A stretch of 64,000 bases of DNA from Gammaproteobacteria bacterium (GTDB taxonomy: Bacteria; Pseudomonadota; Gammaproteobacteria; Ga0077536): contig JACQWY010000049.1 of the NCBI GenBank assembly GCA_016209015.1, forward strand, positions 21,930-85,929. The letters run 5' to 3'. The translations under genes were made by a program, and so were the position numbers. Shown here in pieces: positions 9,575 to 17,557 of this stretch (position 1 is its first letter; each line of letters starts with the position of its first letter). The notes beneath the pieces are model-generated. The model had not been told where the DNA came from and made no database searches. It saw only the letters and a list, made by a program, of their open reading frames with translations.

Positions 9575-9602
9575 TTGACTTTTATCCTCGAAACAATAAA
9601 TT
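9575..9602 (+). promoter_or_regulatory. Sigma70-like promoter of the ATPase gene
   Basis: TTGACT (9575-9580), a 16-bp spacer and TAAATT (9597-9602) lie about 30 bp before the ATPase ATG. The 60-bp block is strikingly A/T-rich for this genome. The leader has no Shine-Dalgarno sequence. Confidence 0.55.
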
Positions 9603-9631
9603 ATCCAAATCAAAATAAAATCCCATAAAAC

Positions 9632-10840
9632 ATGATCTCCTACCCGCGCGCCGAGCTTGCCGACCATCTGATCCCCGCCTTGCAGGGCCGCGCCGGGTTC
9701 AGCGACGCCCACAACGGGCTGTTCCTGGCCGCACCGCGGCGCACGGGCAAGTCCACGTTCCTGCAGCGCGACCTACGGCCGGCGTTGGAGCGGGCAGGTG
9801 TCGTCGTCGTGTACGTCGATCTCTGGGCCGACACGGCCCGCGACCCCGGCGCGCTGATCGCAGCGGCGATCGGTGCGGCCCTGCAGCCGCAGCTCGGCGC
9901 GGTCGCGCAAGCCGTGAAGAAGGCGGGCGTCGAGAAGATTAAAGTCGCCGGCTGGCTCGAGATCGACACGAGCCGCATCGGCAGGATCGACGGTCTCACG
10001 CTCGTTGATGCCTTGCGGGCGCTCCACGAGACGGCCGGCCGGCCCGTCGCGCTGATCGTCGACGAAGCCCAGCACGCCCTGACGAGCGAGGCCGGCGAGA
10101 ACGCGATGTCGGCTCTCAAGTCGGCACGCGACCAGATGAACGGGGGCGGCGAGGTGAACCTCATGCTCGTGATGTCGGGCTCGGACCGCGACAAGCTGCT
10201 CCGCCTCGTCAACACGGCAGCCGCACCGTTCTACGGCTCGCAGATCCAGCGCATGCCGCCGCTCGGATCGGATTTCATCGCCTATGTCGCGGAGCTCATC
10301 GCGCGGCAGCGACCGGAGCTTCGGCCCGTCGACACGGCGACGCTCGAAGCCGCGTTCGAAGCGTTCGGCAACCGGCCCCAGTTCTTCATGGAAGCACTGG
10401 GCCAGGTCCTGAGTCCGCTCGCGGACCTCGAAGGCCGCTTCGAGCCCGCCGTGCTCGCGGCGGCGAAGCAGCGCCAGCAGGACGACGAAGCGCAGACGGA
10501 GTCCGAGTATCTCGCCTTGAAACCCCTGGAGCAGGCCGTGCTGTGGCGCATGCTCGAACAGGGCCCGCGCTTCCGGCCCTACGACGCCGAAACGCTCAAG
10601 TTCTACCGTGCGCCGACCGGCGGTCCCGTCACCGCGCAGCGCGCGCAGGCGGCGCTGGAAGCGCTTCGTCAGCGCACGCCGCCCCTGGTCTGGAAATCCG
10701 CGCGCGGCGAATACGCGCTCGAAGATGCGGCCATGCATCGCTGGTTCGAGCAACGTACCGCGGACGGCCGCTGGCCGCCGCAGGATCCCCAGCACGAGCT
10801 CGATTTCGCGGGCGGCAAACCGCCCGACGCACCGACATGA
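9632..10840 (+). CDS. AAA-type ATPase in a decayed restriction locus
   Basis: A 402-residue soluble P-loop ATPase. Walker A is APRRTGKST (34-42), Walker B is ALIVDEAQ (140-147), and LMLVMSGSDRDKL near 180 is a plausible sensor region. The remaining C-terminal ~150 residues look like helical and winged-helix segments; I see no nuclease motif. The layout is that of STAND/MSP- or ORC-like ATPases that grip DNA or a partner. It sits 4 bp before the hsdR remnant, so it was probably an accessory gene of the type I system; it alone is intact. Exact family and function are not recognised. Confidence 0.8.
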   Translation: MISYPRAELADHLIPALQGRAGFSDAHNGLFLAAPRRTGKSTFLQRDLRPALERAGVVVVYVDLWADTARDPGALIAAAIGAALQPQLGAVAQAVKKAGVEKIKVAGWLEIDTSRIGRIDGLTLVDALRALHETAGRPVALIVDEAQHALTSEAGENAMSALKSARDQMNGGGEVNLMLVMSGSDRDKLLRLVNTAAAPFYGSQIQRMPPLGSDFIAYVAELIARQRPELRPVDTATLEAAFEAFGNRPQFFMEALGQVLSPLADLEGRFEPAVLAAAKQRQQDDEAQTESEYLALKPLEQAVLWRMLEQGPRFRPYDAETLKFYRAPTGGPVTAQRAQAALEALRQRTPPLVWKSARGEYALEDAAMHRWFEQRTADGRWPPQDPQHELDFAGGKPPDAPT

Positions 10841-10844
10841 CGGC

Positions 10845-11696
10845 ATGAGCGGCCCCGGCCAGCCTGAGCGCGCCACCCAGCGCCGCGTCATCGCGCTGTT
10901 CCGCGAGGAGCTCGGCTACCGCTTCCTCGGCGACTGGTCCGATCGCGCCGGCAACAGCAATATCGAAGCGGGTTTGCTGAGCGGGCACCTGTTGCGCGCC
11001 GGCTATTCGAGCGCACGAATCGCGCGCGCCATCGACCTCCTGAAACGCGAAGCCGACCATCACGGCCGCGGCCTCTATGCGAACAACGAGGCGGTCTGCG
11101 GTCTCCTGCGCTACGGCGTCAAAGTGAAAATCGACGCAGGCGAGCAGACGGAGACCGTGCATCTCGTCGATCGGCTGCACCCCGAGAACAACGATTTCGC
11201 GATCGCCGAGGAAGTCACGCTCCACGGCCCTCGCGAGCGCCGGCCGGATCTCGTGCTGTACCTGAACGGCATCCGCCAGAACCTCTCGAACCAGCAGCCG
11301 GCGTACAACGCCTGGTTCTTCCGGCACAGCCAGGGCGCGGGCAAGAGCATCCTGATGGTGCTGCTCGCGAAATGAATCCTCGAGAACGAGCCTCATGCCC
11401 GCGTCGCGATAATCACCGACCGTGATGAGCTCGACAAACAGATCGAGCAGGTCTTCGAAACCACGCGAGAGGCCGTGCACCGCACGTCGAGTGGCAGGGA
11501 TCTCATGCACCAGCTCGGGCAGGCGAAGCCGCGCGAGCGTCTCGAGTACATCGTCGTCCACGAGAGGGCTCATCTGATTGAACCGACGCACGACGCGCAG
11601 TTCTCGGCATTGCCGGCACTGTTCCTGCCGCAGGCGGCGGAGCTGCGGCGCTTGCTGAATGCGCTGCCGGTGTCGCATCAGGCATGGAATTACTGA
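10845..11696 (+). pseudogene. hsdR: HsdR remnant fused in frame to the tail of a YgjP-like metallopeptidase
   Basis: One reading frame contains four pieces. Codons 1-~142 are an HsdR nuclease-domain N-terminus ending at RRPDLVLYLNGI, just before the expected ExK. It then jumps to QQPAYNAWFFRHSQGAGKSI, the Walker A region of the HsdR motor. A TGA at 11373 stands where LLAKWIL would have Trp. The frame continues (ENEPHARVAIITDRDELDKQ) to LGQAKP, then switches to ERLEYIVVHERAHLIEPTH, the HExxH metallopeptidase commonly encoded beside hsdR, ending at 11696. It is non-functional as a restriction enzyme. Confidence 0.85.
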
Positions 11697-11753
11697 CTGG
11701 GCCCAACGGTCACGAAGATTGTGCAGCGCCCGCAATCATGAAAGACGCGTAGA

Positions 11754-11844
11754 GGGAATTGGGGTCAGGTTCGATTTCGCGGCGAACGTTATGGCGCGTA
11801 CCCGGGCGCTCGCCCGCGAATTCGAACCTGACCCCATTTCCCGG
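11754..11844. mobile_element. MITE-like palindromic element, copy 2
   Basis: A 91-bp relative of the 8139-8230 element with the same GGGAATTGGGGTCAGG ends in inverted orientation and a divergent centre. It lies between the hsdR/ygjP remnant and the crotonase gene, so the two copies bracket the ATPase and the hsdR remains. Confidence 0.7.
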
Positions 11845-11854
11845 TGAGCGAGGC

Positions 11855-12655
11855 TCACTTACCCGTGAACTTCGGCGCGCGCTTGTCGCGGAAGGCGTTC
11901 ACCGCCTCCTGGTGATCCACCGTGCGGTTCGACTGGATCTCGTAGCCGAGGCCGGTGTCGAAAATCTGATGCGCGAGCGCCTTCAATCCGAGATTCGCCG
12001 TGACCTTCGTCCAGCGAATTGCTTTCGTCGCGCCGTTCGCGAGACGCTCGGCGTAGCCGTAGGCCGCGGCATCGAGCTCGGCGAGCGGCACGGCGTGGTT
12101 GATCAAGCCCAGGCGCACCGCTTCCGCCGCGGCGATCAGATCGCCCGTCAGCAGATACTCCTTCGCCCGCGTGTAGCCGATGAGCTGCGGCCAGACGATG
12201 CAGCCGCCGTCGCCCGCGACGAGGCCGACGGAGACGTGCGGATCGCCGATGCGCGCGTTCTCCGCGGCGAACACCACGTCGCAGCACAGCGCCAACGAGG
12301 CACCGAGTCCCGTGGCATGACCGTTCATGCGGCAGACGATCGGCTTCTCGACTTCGAGCTGGCCGAAGAAGATGCCCTTCGCCTCGACCGCCGTGCGCTC
12401 GAACATCGCCGGATCGTCGATCGCATCCTGCATCCACTTGATGTCGCCGCCTGCGCAGAACGCCTTGCCGTTGCCGGTGAGCACGACGATGTCGCTGTCC
12501 GCGTCCTGTTGCACGTCGTAGAAGACGCGCGAGAGCTCCGAGTGGAGCGCGGCGTTCACGGCGTTCAGCGCGTCGGGGCGGTTCAGCGCGACGGTGAGTA
12601 TCCGGCCGCGGTAGCTGAATTCGAGATGGGCGTAACGGGATTGGTCCATGGCCAT
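11855..12655 (-). CDS. Enoyl-CoA hydratase/isomerase family protein (atypical crotonase)
   Basis: A 266-residue crotonase fold with the oxyanion-hole region GKAFCAGGDIKWM and the CoA-binding GHATGLGASLAL. The two glutamates of true enoyl-CoA hydratases are missing: the first position falls in GLGASLA and the second in GDPHVSVGLVAGDGG, where His replaces Glu. Isomerisation, hydrolysis or retro-aldol chemistry on an acyl-CoA is therefore more likely than simple hydration. It lies downstream of two acyl-CoA dehydrogenase genes on the same strand, across a 284-bp gap holding an inverted-repeat pair. Confidence 0.85.
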   Translation of the reverse strand: MAMDQSRYAHLEFSYRGRILTVALNRPDALNAVNAALHSELSRVFYDVQQDADSDIVVLTGNGKAFCAGGDIKWMQDAIDDPAMFERTAVEAKGIFFGQLEVEKPIVCRMNGHATGLGASLALCCDVVFAAENARIGDPHVSVGLVAGDGGCIVWPQLIGYTRAKEYLLTGDLIAAAEAVRLGLINHAVPLAELDAAAYGYAERLANGATKAIRWTKVTANLGLKALAHQIFDTGLGYEIQSNRTVDHQEAVNAFRDKRAPKFTGK

Positions 12656-12737
12656 GTGCGTTCTCCTGTGGATTCATGTTCGTCGCCGAATCACGTGTGG
12701 CGGATCACGAGCACCCCGCCGCACCGGATTCTCCATT

Positions 12738-12901
12738 CGTCGCCCTCGCGCAGGCGAGGGCCCAGTCGTTCAGCGTCGGCATTCCGGTCGAACCACGGGT
12801 CAGTCGGGGAACCACGCCGCAGACTGGCGGCGTCCTCGACCCGGAGTTCACTGTTCGCGCCGCGGGTCACCGACTGGGCCCTCGCCTGCGCGAGGGCGAC
12901 G
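12738..12901. repeat. Inverted pair of CGTCGCCCTCGCGCAGG repeats
   Basis: A 31-bp palindromic repeat at 12738-12768 faces an inverted copy at 12871-12901 across 102 bp. The same family recurs at 63655, 63782 and 63928. It occupies the gap between the acyl-CoA dehydrogenase and crotonase genes and could fold into a large stem in RNA. Confidence 0.8.
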
Positions 12902-12939
12902 GGTATGGGGATGACGCTGCTGCGGCACGGCGCGATCGC

Positions 12940-14022
12940 TCACCTAGCGGCGGCGAGGCGCGACAGCGCCCAGTCGGCGGTGCCGCACAGGCTGTCGATC
13001 GCGAGCACGCGGCGGTAGAGATGTCCGACGAGGATCTCGCTGCAGATCCCGAGACCGCCGTGGAGCTGGATCGCCTGCTGCGTCACGAAGCGCGAGGCTT
13101 CGGCACTCTGCGCGCGCAGACTCAGCAGGCGGCGATCGAGATCGCCGGCACCGGCGTCGCAGGCATTTGCCGTCGCGGCGACGAGCGCCGTCGTTTCGAG
13201 CGCCGCCATGTGCATGTCGACGAGCCGGTGCGCGAGCACCTGCTGCGCGGCGAGCGGGCGCCCGAATTGCTTGCGCGTCGTGAGATGCTCGCGCGTCGTC
13301 TCCACCGCGCCGCGCATCACGCCGGCAATTTCCGCGGCGGCGAAGAGCTGCGTGCGGCGCTGCGCGCCTTCGATCACGGCTCCCGCCGGGCCGAGCGCAC
13401 GGGCGGCGACGGCCCCGAACACGAGATCGCAGGCGCGGCGGCCGTCGACCGTGCGATAGGCGTGCGTCGCGAGGCCCGGGGCGCCCGGTGCGATGAGATG
13501 CACGGACGTACCTGCCGCGGAACGCGCCGTCACGAGCAGCGTCGCGTCCGGTGCGTAATCGACGATGCAGCACTTCTGCCCGCTGAGCCGCCCGCGCGCA
13601 TCGACGGCGAGCGTCGGCACGCTGTCGCCGGCGAAGCCGGACGCGGCCTCGCGATGCGCGAAGCACACCTCGGCCCGGCCCGCGACGAGATCGCCGAGCA
13701 GCACCTCGCATTCGGGATCGTCGATCGCGAGCAAGGCGCCGGCCGCGCTGCCGCAGCGTTCGAGCAAGGGCTCGCGCCACGCCGCACGGCCCGCCGCGGC
13801 GAACAGCGGCAGCGCGTCGCGCACGGTCGCGCCGAGCCCGCCGTGGCGTTCGTCGAGCCCGAGCGCGGTCCAGCCGTGATCGCAGAGCGTCTGCCAGAGC
13901 GCCGGATCGCGGCCCGCCGGCAGCGCTGCATAGTCTCGCAAGCGTGCCGTGCCGTAGTGCGCGGCGCTGTGGCGTTCGAACTCGCGCTCGAGGAGCTCGC
14001 GGGTCTCCGTGTCCATCGTCAC
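12940..14022 (-). CDS. Acyl-CoA dehydrogenase, small subunit-like
   Basis: A 360-residue flavin acyl-CoA dehydrogenase with TTRKQFGRPLAAQQVLAHR and QLHGGLGICSEI, the usual FAD/substrate-binding segments of the C-terminal helical domain. The middle domain is short. The start is GTG at 14022, overlapping the stop of the upstream acyl-CoA dehydrogenase as GTGA; an ATG two codons later is possible. Tight coupling of two unequal dehydrogenases is typical of alpha2beta2 enzymes such as those of steroid side-chain catabolism (inference). Substrate unknown. Confidence 0.88.
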   Translation of the reverse strand: MTMDTETRELLEREFERHSAAHYGTARLRDYAALPAGRDPALWQTLCDHGWTALGLDERHGGLGATVRDALPLFAAAGRAAWREPLLERCGSAAGALLAIDDPECEVLLGDLVAGRAEVCFAHREAASGFAGDSVPTLAVDARGRLSGQKCCIVDYAPDATLLVTARSAAGTSVHLIAPGAPGLATHAYRTVDGRRACDLVFGAVAARALGPAGAVIEGAQRRTQLFAAAEIAGVMRGAVETTREHLTTRKQFGRPLAAQQVLAHRLVDMHMAALETTALVAATANACDAGAGDLDRRLLSLRAQSAEASRFVTQQAIQLHGGLGICSEILVGHLYRRVLAIDSLCGTADWALSRLAAAR

Positions 14023-15212
14023 AGGCCGAGCGCCTGGCGCGCGATGATCGCGCGCTGGATTTCGTTCGTGCCGCCGTAGATCGTGAACGCGCGGCCGTAG
14101 AAGTGCTCGAAGAGCCAGCCGGTTTCGGCGCGGCGCAGGTCCTCGTCGGCGGCGGCGTCCATGATGGAGCCGGTGTCATAGCCGAGACCGGCGTGCGCGA
14201 GCACGTCGACGGCGAGCTCCGAGATCGCCTGCTGCAGCTCCGAGCCGCGGATCTTGAGCGCCGCCGCTTCGACGGCCGGTTCCTCGCCGCGCTCGAAACG
14301 GTCGAGCGCGTCGTAGGCGAGCGCTTCGAGCGCGTCGCGGCGCACGCCGAGTGCGGCGCGACGGCGCCGGAACCCCGCACCCGAAGCAAGCGGCGCGCCG
14401 GCTTCGAAGACGCGCGCCGCGAGCGCGGCGACGTCGGCGAGCAGGCGATCCGCCTTGCCGAGCTCGGTCGCGAGGATGCGCTCGTGGGTGAGGAAGACTT
14501 TCGTGTAGCCCCAGGCCTCGCCTTCCTCGCCGACGAGATTCGCGAGCGGCACTTCGACGTCCGCGAAGAACACTTCGTTCACGTGATGACATTCGTCCAT
14601 CGTCGCGATCGGCCGGATCGTGATGCCGGGCGTGCGCAAGTCGATCAACAGCAGCGAGATGCCGTGCTGGGGGCGCTCGCCGCGCGCCGTGCGCACGAGA
14701 CAGAACATCCAGTCCGCCCATTGCGCCATCGTCGTCCAGGTCTTCTGGCCGTTCACGACATAGCGATCGCCGCGGCGCTCGGCGCGCGTCGCGAGGCCCG
14801 CAAGATCCGAGCCCGCGCCCGGTTCCGAATAACCCTGGCACCACCACACCTCGGAGCGCAGGATCGACGGCAGATGGCGTTCGCGCTGCGCGTCGCTGCC
14901 GTGCGCGAGCAGGATCGGCCCGACGTAATTGATGCCGAACGGCGTGAGCCAGGGTGCGCCCGCACGCTCGAGCTCCTCGTTGAAGACGAAGCGCTGCAGC
15001 GGCGACCAGTCGAGGCCGCCCCAGGCGCGCGGCCAGTGTCCGGCCGCCCAGCCGCGGCGATACAGGATCCGCTGCCAGCGTTCGCGCTCGCCCTTGTCGA
15101 GCCAGCGATGCGCGCGCACTTTCGCCGCGAGCTCGGCCGGCAGCTCCTCGCGACAGAACGCGCGCACCTCGGCGCGGAACGCGGCGATCTCGGGACGGAG
15201 ATCGAAGACCAC
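14019..15212 (-). CDS. Acyl-CoA dehydrogenase, large subunit-like
   Basis: A 397-residue acyl-CoA dehydrogenase with all three domains: N-terminal helices (FRAEVRAFCREELPAEL), the YSEPGAGSDLAGLATRA flavin/substrate loop near residue 130, GQKTWTT, and the C-terminal TIYGGTNEIQR. The position that is Glu in medium-chain enzymes is Gly here, so the catalytic base must lie elsewhere, as in isovaleryl-type enzymes, or come from the partner. The GTG at 15212 is chosen because GGAG lies 8 nt upstream and the N-terminus then aligns; the frame stays open further upstream. First gene of a leftward pair. Confidence 0.88.
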   Translation of the reverse strand: MVFDLRPEIAAFRAEVRAFCREELPAELAAKVRAHRWLDKGERERWQRILYRRGWAAGHWPRAWGGLDWSPLQRFVFNEELERAGAPWLTPFGINYVGPILLAHGSDAQRERHLPSILRSEVWWCQGYSEPGAGSDLAGLATRAERRGDRYVVNGQKTWTTMAQWADWMFCLVRTARGERPQHGISLLLIDLRTPGITIRPIATMDECHHVNEVFFADVEVPLANLVGEEGEAWGYTKVFLTHERILATELGKADRLLADVAALAARVFEAGAPLASGAGFRRRRAALGVRRDALEALAYDALDRFERGEEPAVEAAALKIRGSELQQAISELAVDVLAHAGLGYDTGSIMDAAADEDLRRAETGWLFEHFYGRAFTIYGGTNEIQRAIIARQALGL

Positions 15213-15423
15213 GGCGGAAGCTCCGGAAGAAACCTGTCGGGAGTCTCGCCGGCCGGCGCGCGCCCGGCCATCGCACGGATCGGTGACTGGCATGCCGCAA
15301 TCGGGGGAGCGGCCGGCGGCGTCCGGCCGTTCACCCGATAGAGCGCATGCCCCCCTCCATCGGGTGATGGAGCCTCGCGGCCGCTGCGCGCAGCATGGCG
15401 GCGGGATCCTCGGGAAGCCTCGC

Positions 15424-17193
15424 ATGAAAGCCCATCTCGTCTGCGGCGCCGTGCTCGCCGCGATCATGACACCCGCGCAGGCCCTGACCGGCCGCGTGCT
15501 CGCCGCGACCGGCGATCAGGGCCTCGCGGACGTGCAGGTCAGCATGAGCCTGCCCGCCGGCACGCCGGGGCCGGGCGCCGTCACCGTGTTCACGGACGCC
15601 TCCGGCACGTTCCGCCTGCCGGACGAATACGCCACGCTCCCGGCCGGCGCGCAGCTCGCCGCGACGAAGCTCGGTTTCCGGCAGGTGCAGGATCCGGCGG
15701 CGCCCCTGACGCTCCGCCTCGAGCCCGCGCCCGACATCGCGGCCCAGGTGCCGGCCTCGGCCTGGCTCGGCCGGATGCCGGCGGGTGACGCACGCAACGT
15801 GCTCGTCACGAGCTGTTCGAGCTGCCATCAGGTGCCGAGCCCGCGCATGCGCGAATACGCCGCGCAGATCGAAGCCGTGCGCGGCGGCCCCGAGGGCGAT
15901 GCGAAAGCGCTCGCGGCCTGGCGCAAGCTCGTGCGCCACGAGGCCTGGCGCGTCATCGTGAAATACATGCGGACGCGGCATTACGCGATCTTCCCGGACG
16001 AGAGCGCGATGAGCCTCGATGCGATCGACTGGCCGACCGCGATGAATCCCGATTACAACTTCTACAACGCGCGTCAGGGCGAGCTCGTCGCGCAATTCCT
16101 CGCGGACAACTTCCCGCACACGACCGCGACGCTCGCGCCGGGCGCCTACGCCGCGGGCGCGCCGCTCGGCGTGACGGCGAAGACGGTGATCCGCGAATAC
16201 GCGTTTCCCGACACGGCGCTCGTGCGCGAAATCGTGCCGGCGCCGCAGTCGCCCTATCTGTGGGGCGCGGACGTGCAGCGCAATCGCATCGTGCGGCTCG
16301 ATCCGCGCGACGGCGCGACGAAATGGTTTCCGGTGAGCTTCGACGCCGCGACCGGCCCGCACACGATCGCGCCCGACGGCGCCGGCCGCTTATGGGTGTC
16401 GATGGTCGACAACGGTCAGTTCGGGCGCTTCGATCCGGCGAGCGAGCAGTGGACGCTGTGGACCTTGCGGCCGAAGAACCTGCCCGACTCGGCCTCGCTC
16501 GGCGGCGCGGCGCTCGTCCACGACATGTCGATCGACGAGCACGGCCGCGTCTCGCAGGACGCGAAGGGCCGGATCTGGCTCACGCTCGTCGGCTCGAACC
16601 AGCTCGGCACGATCGCGCCGGCGAGCGGCGACGTCGAGTTCCACGACACGTTCAGCAAGCCGGGGCTCAGCGCGATCAACCATCTCATCTATTCGACGGT
16701 GCTCTCGCCCGACGGCACGTGCGCCTGGTTCTCGCAGGTCAACGGCGACGTCGGCTGCCTCGACACGGCGACGGCGAAGATTTCGAAGCGCATCGCTTTC
16801 CCCGAGGGCAGCGGCCCGCGGCGCATGACGCGCGACGGCGCCGGCAATCTCTGGGTCGCGCTGTTCGGCAGCGGCCAGGTGACGAAGATCGACATGGCGC
16901 GCGGCGAGCGCGTCGCGACTTACGACCTCCCCGACCGCGCGGCCGCGCCGTATGCGGTCGCCTGGGACGAGCAGCGCCAGGCGGTGTGGGTCGCGACCGC
17001 GAACGCGGATGCGATCTACCGCCTCGATGCGGCGAGCGGGAAGTTCACGGTCTATCCCCTGCCGCGGCCGATGGCCTATCTCCGGCAGATCGGCGTCGAT
17101 CCCGAGCACGGCCGGCTCGTCGCGACGTACGCGAACTACCCGGCGGGATCCGGGCCTTCGTATGCGGTCGTCATCGAGGTGGGGGACCGCTGA
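15424..17193 (+). CDS. Exported Vgb-like beta-propeller protein with a haem c motif
   Basis: A 589-residue protein with signal peptide (MKAHLVCGAVLAAIMTPAQA). A carboxypeptidase-regulatory-like beta sandwich spans about 21-100, then a single c-type haem site CSSCH (131-135), then a long propeller (about 255-585) with repeated GxxxTIAPDGAGRLWV / RDGAGNLWVALFGSGQV blades like virginiamycin B lyase/streptogramin-lyase families. Haem attachment places it in the periplasm. It overlaps the downstream cytochrome c gene by 1 nt (TGATG), so the two probably work as a redox pair. The propeller may be a sensor or dehydrogenase; lyase activity is not implied. Confidence 0.82.
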   Translation: MKAHLVCGAVLAAIMTPAQALTGRVLAATGDQGLADVQVSMSLPAGTPGPGAVTVFTDASGTFRLPDEYATLPAGAQLAATKLGFRQVQDPAAPLTLRLEPAPDIAAQVPASAWLGRMPAGDARNVLVTSCSSCHQVPSPRMREYAAQIEAVRGGPEGDAKALAAWRKLVRHEAWRVIVKYMRTRHYAIFPDESAMSLDAIDWPTAMNPDYNFYNARQGELVAQFLADNFPHTTATLAPGAYAAGAPLGVTAKTVIREYAFPDTALVREIVPAPQSPYLWGADVQRNRIVRLDPRDGATKWFPVSFDAATGPHTIAPDGAGRLWVSMVDNGQFGRFDPASEQWTLWTLRPKNLPDSASLGGAALVHDMSIDEHGRVSQDAKGRIWLTLVGSNQLGTIAPASGDVEFHDTFSKPGLSAINHLIYSTVLSPDGTCAWFSQVNGDVGCLDTATAKISKRIAFPEGSGPRRMTRDGAGNLWVALFGSGQVTKIDMARGERVATYDLPDRAAAPYAVAWDEQRQAVWVATANADAIYRLDAASGKFTVYPLPRPMAYLRQIGVDPEHGRLVATYANYPAGSGPSYAVVIEVGDR

Positions 17194-17516
17194 TGAAACG
17201 TCTGCTGCTCGCGCTCGCATTGATCGCCGTACGCGCCGAAGCGCTCGACGACGCCGCGGCGAAGCGCTTCTTCAACGCGACCGGCTGCAATGGCTGTCAC
17301 GCCGTCGACGAGCAACGCATCGGCCCGCGTTTTCGCGACGTCGCGAACCGCTATCGGGCGGAAGGCGAGGCGGCGACCGCGCGACTCGCCGCGAAGATCC
17401 GGAGCGGCGGCGCGGGCAACTGGGGCCTCGTGCCGATGGTCGGCAATCCGAAGCTCACTACCGAGCAGGCGCGCGCCATCGCGACGTGGATCGTCGCGCT
17501 GCCCGAGAAGCCGTGA
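17193..17516 (+). CDS. Small periplasmic cytochrome c (class I)
   Basis: A 107-residue cytochrome with a signal sequence (about 1-18), the haem site CNGCH (32-36) and the axial methionine in LVPMVGNP (Met82), the layout of cytochrome c551/c552 carriers. Start overlaps the upstream propeller gene, so it probably accepts electrons from that protein and passes them to an oxidase. Confidence 0.93.
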   Translation: MKRLLLALALIAVRAEALDDAAAKRFFNATGCNGCHAVDEQRIGPRFRDVANRYRAEGEAATARLAAKIRSGGAGNWGLVPMVGNPKLTTEQARAIATWIVALPEKP

Positions 17517-17529
17517 GGGCATGGATCCC

Positions 17530-17557
17530 GTAGGTCCGATTACGCCTTCGGACCTAC
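17530..17557. terminator. Hairpin at a convergent gene junction
   Basis: A 10-bp perfect stem (GTAGGTCCGA at 17530-17539, TCGGACCTAC at 17548-17557) lies in the 37-bp gap between the cytochrome gene and the convergent epoxide hydrolase gene, overlapping the latter's stop. There is no T-tract on either side, so it may be a weak or processing-type terminator for both. Confidence 0.5.

Noticed and set aside
11475..11696. Separate small metallopeptidase gene starting at 11475
   Set aside because: The first half is HsdR sequence in the same frame as the upstream remnant; only the tail is YgjP-like, so it belongs to the fused pseudogene.
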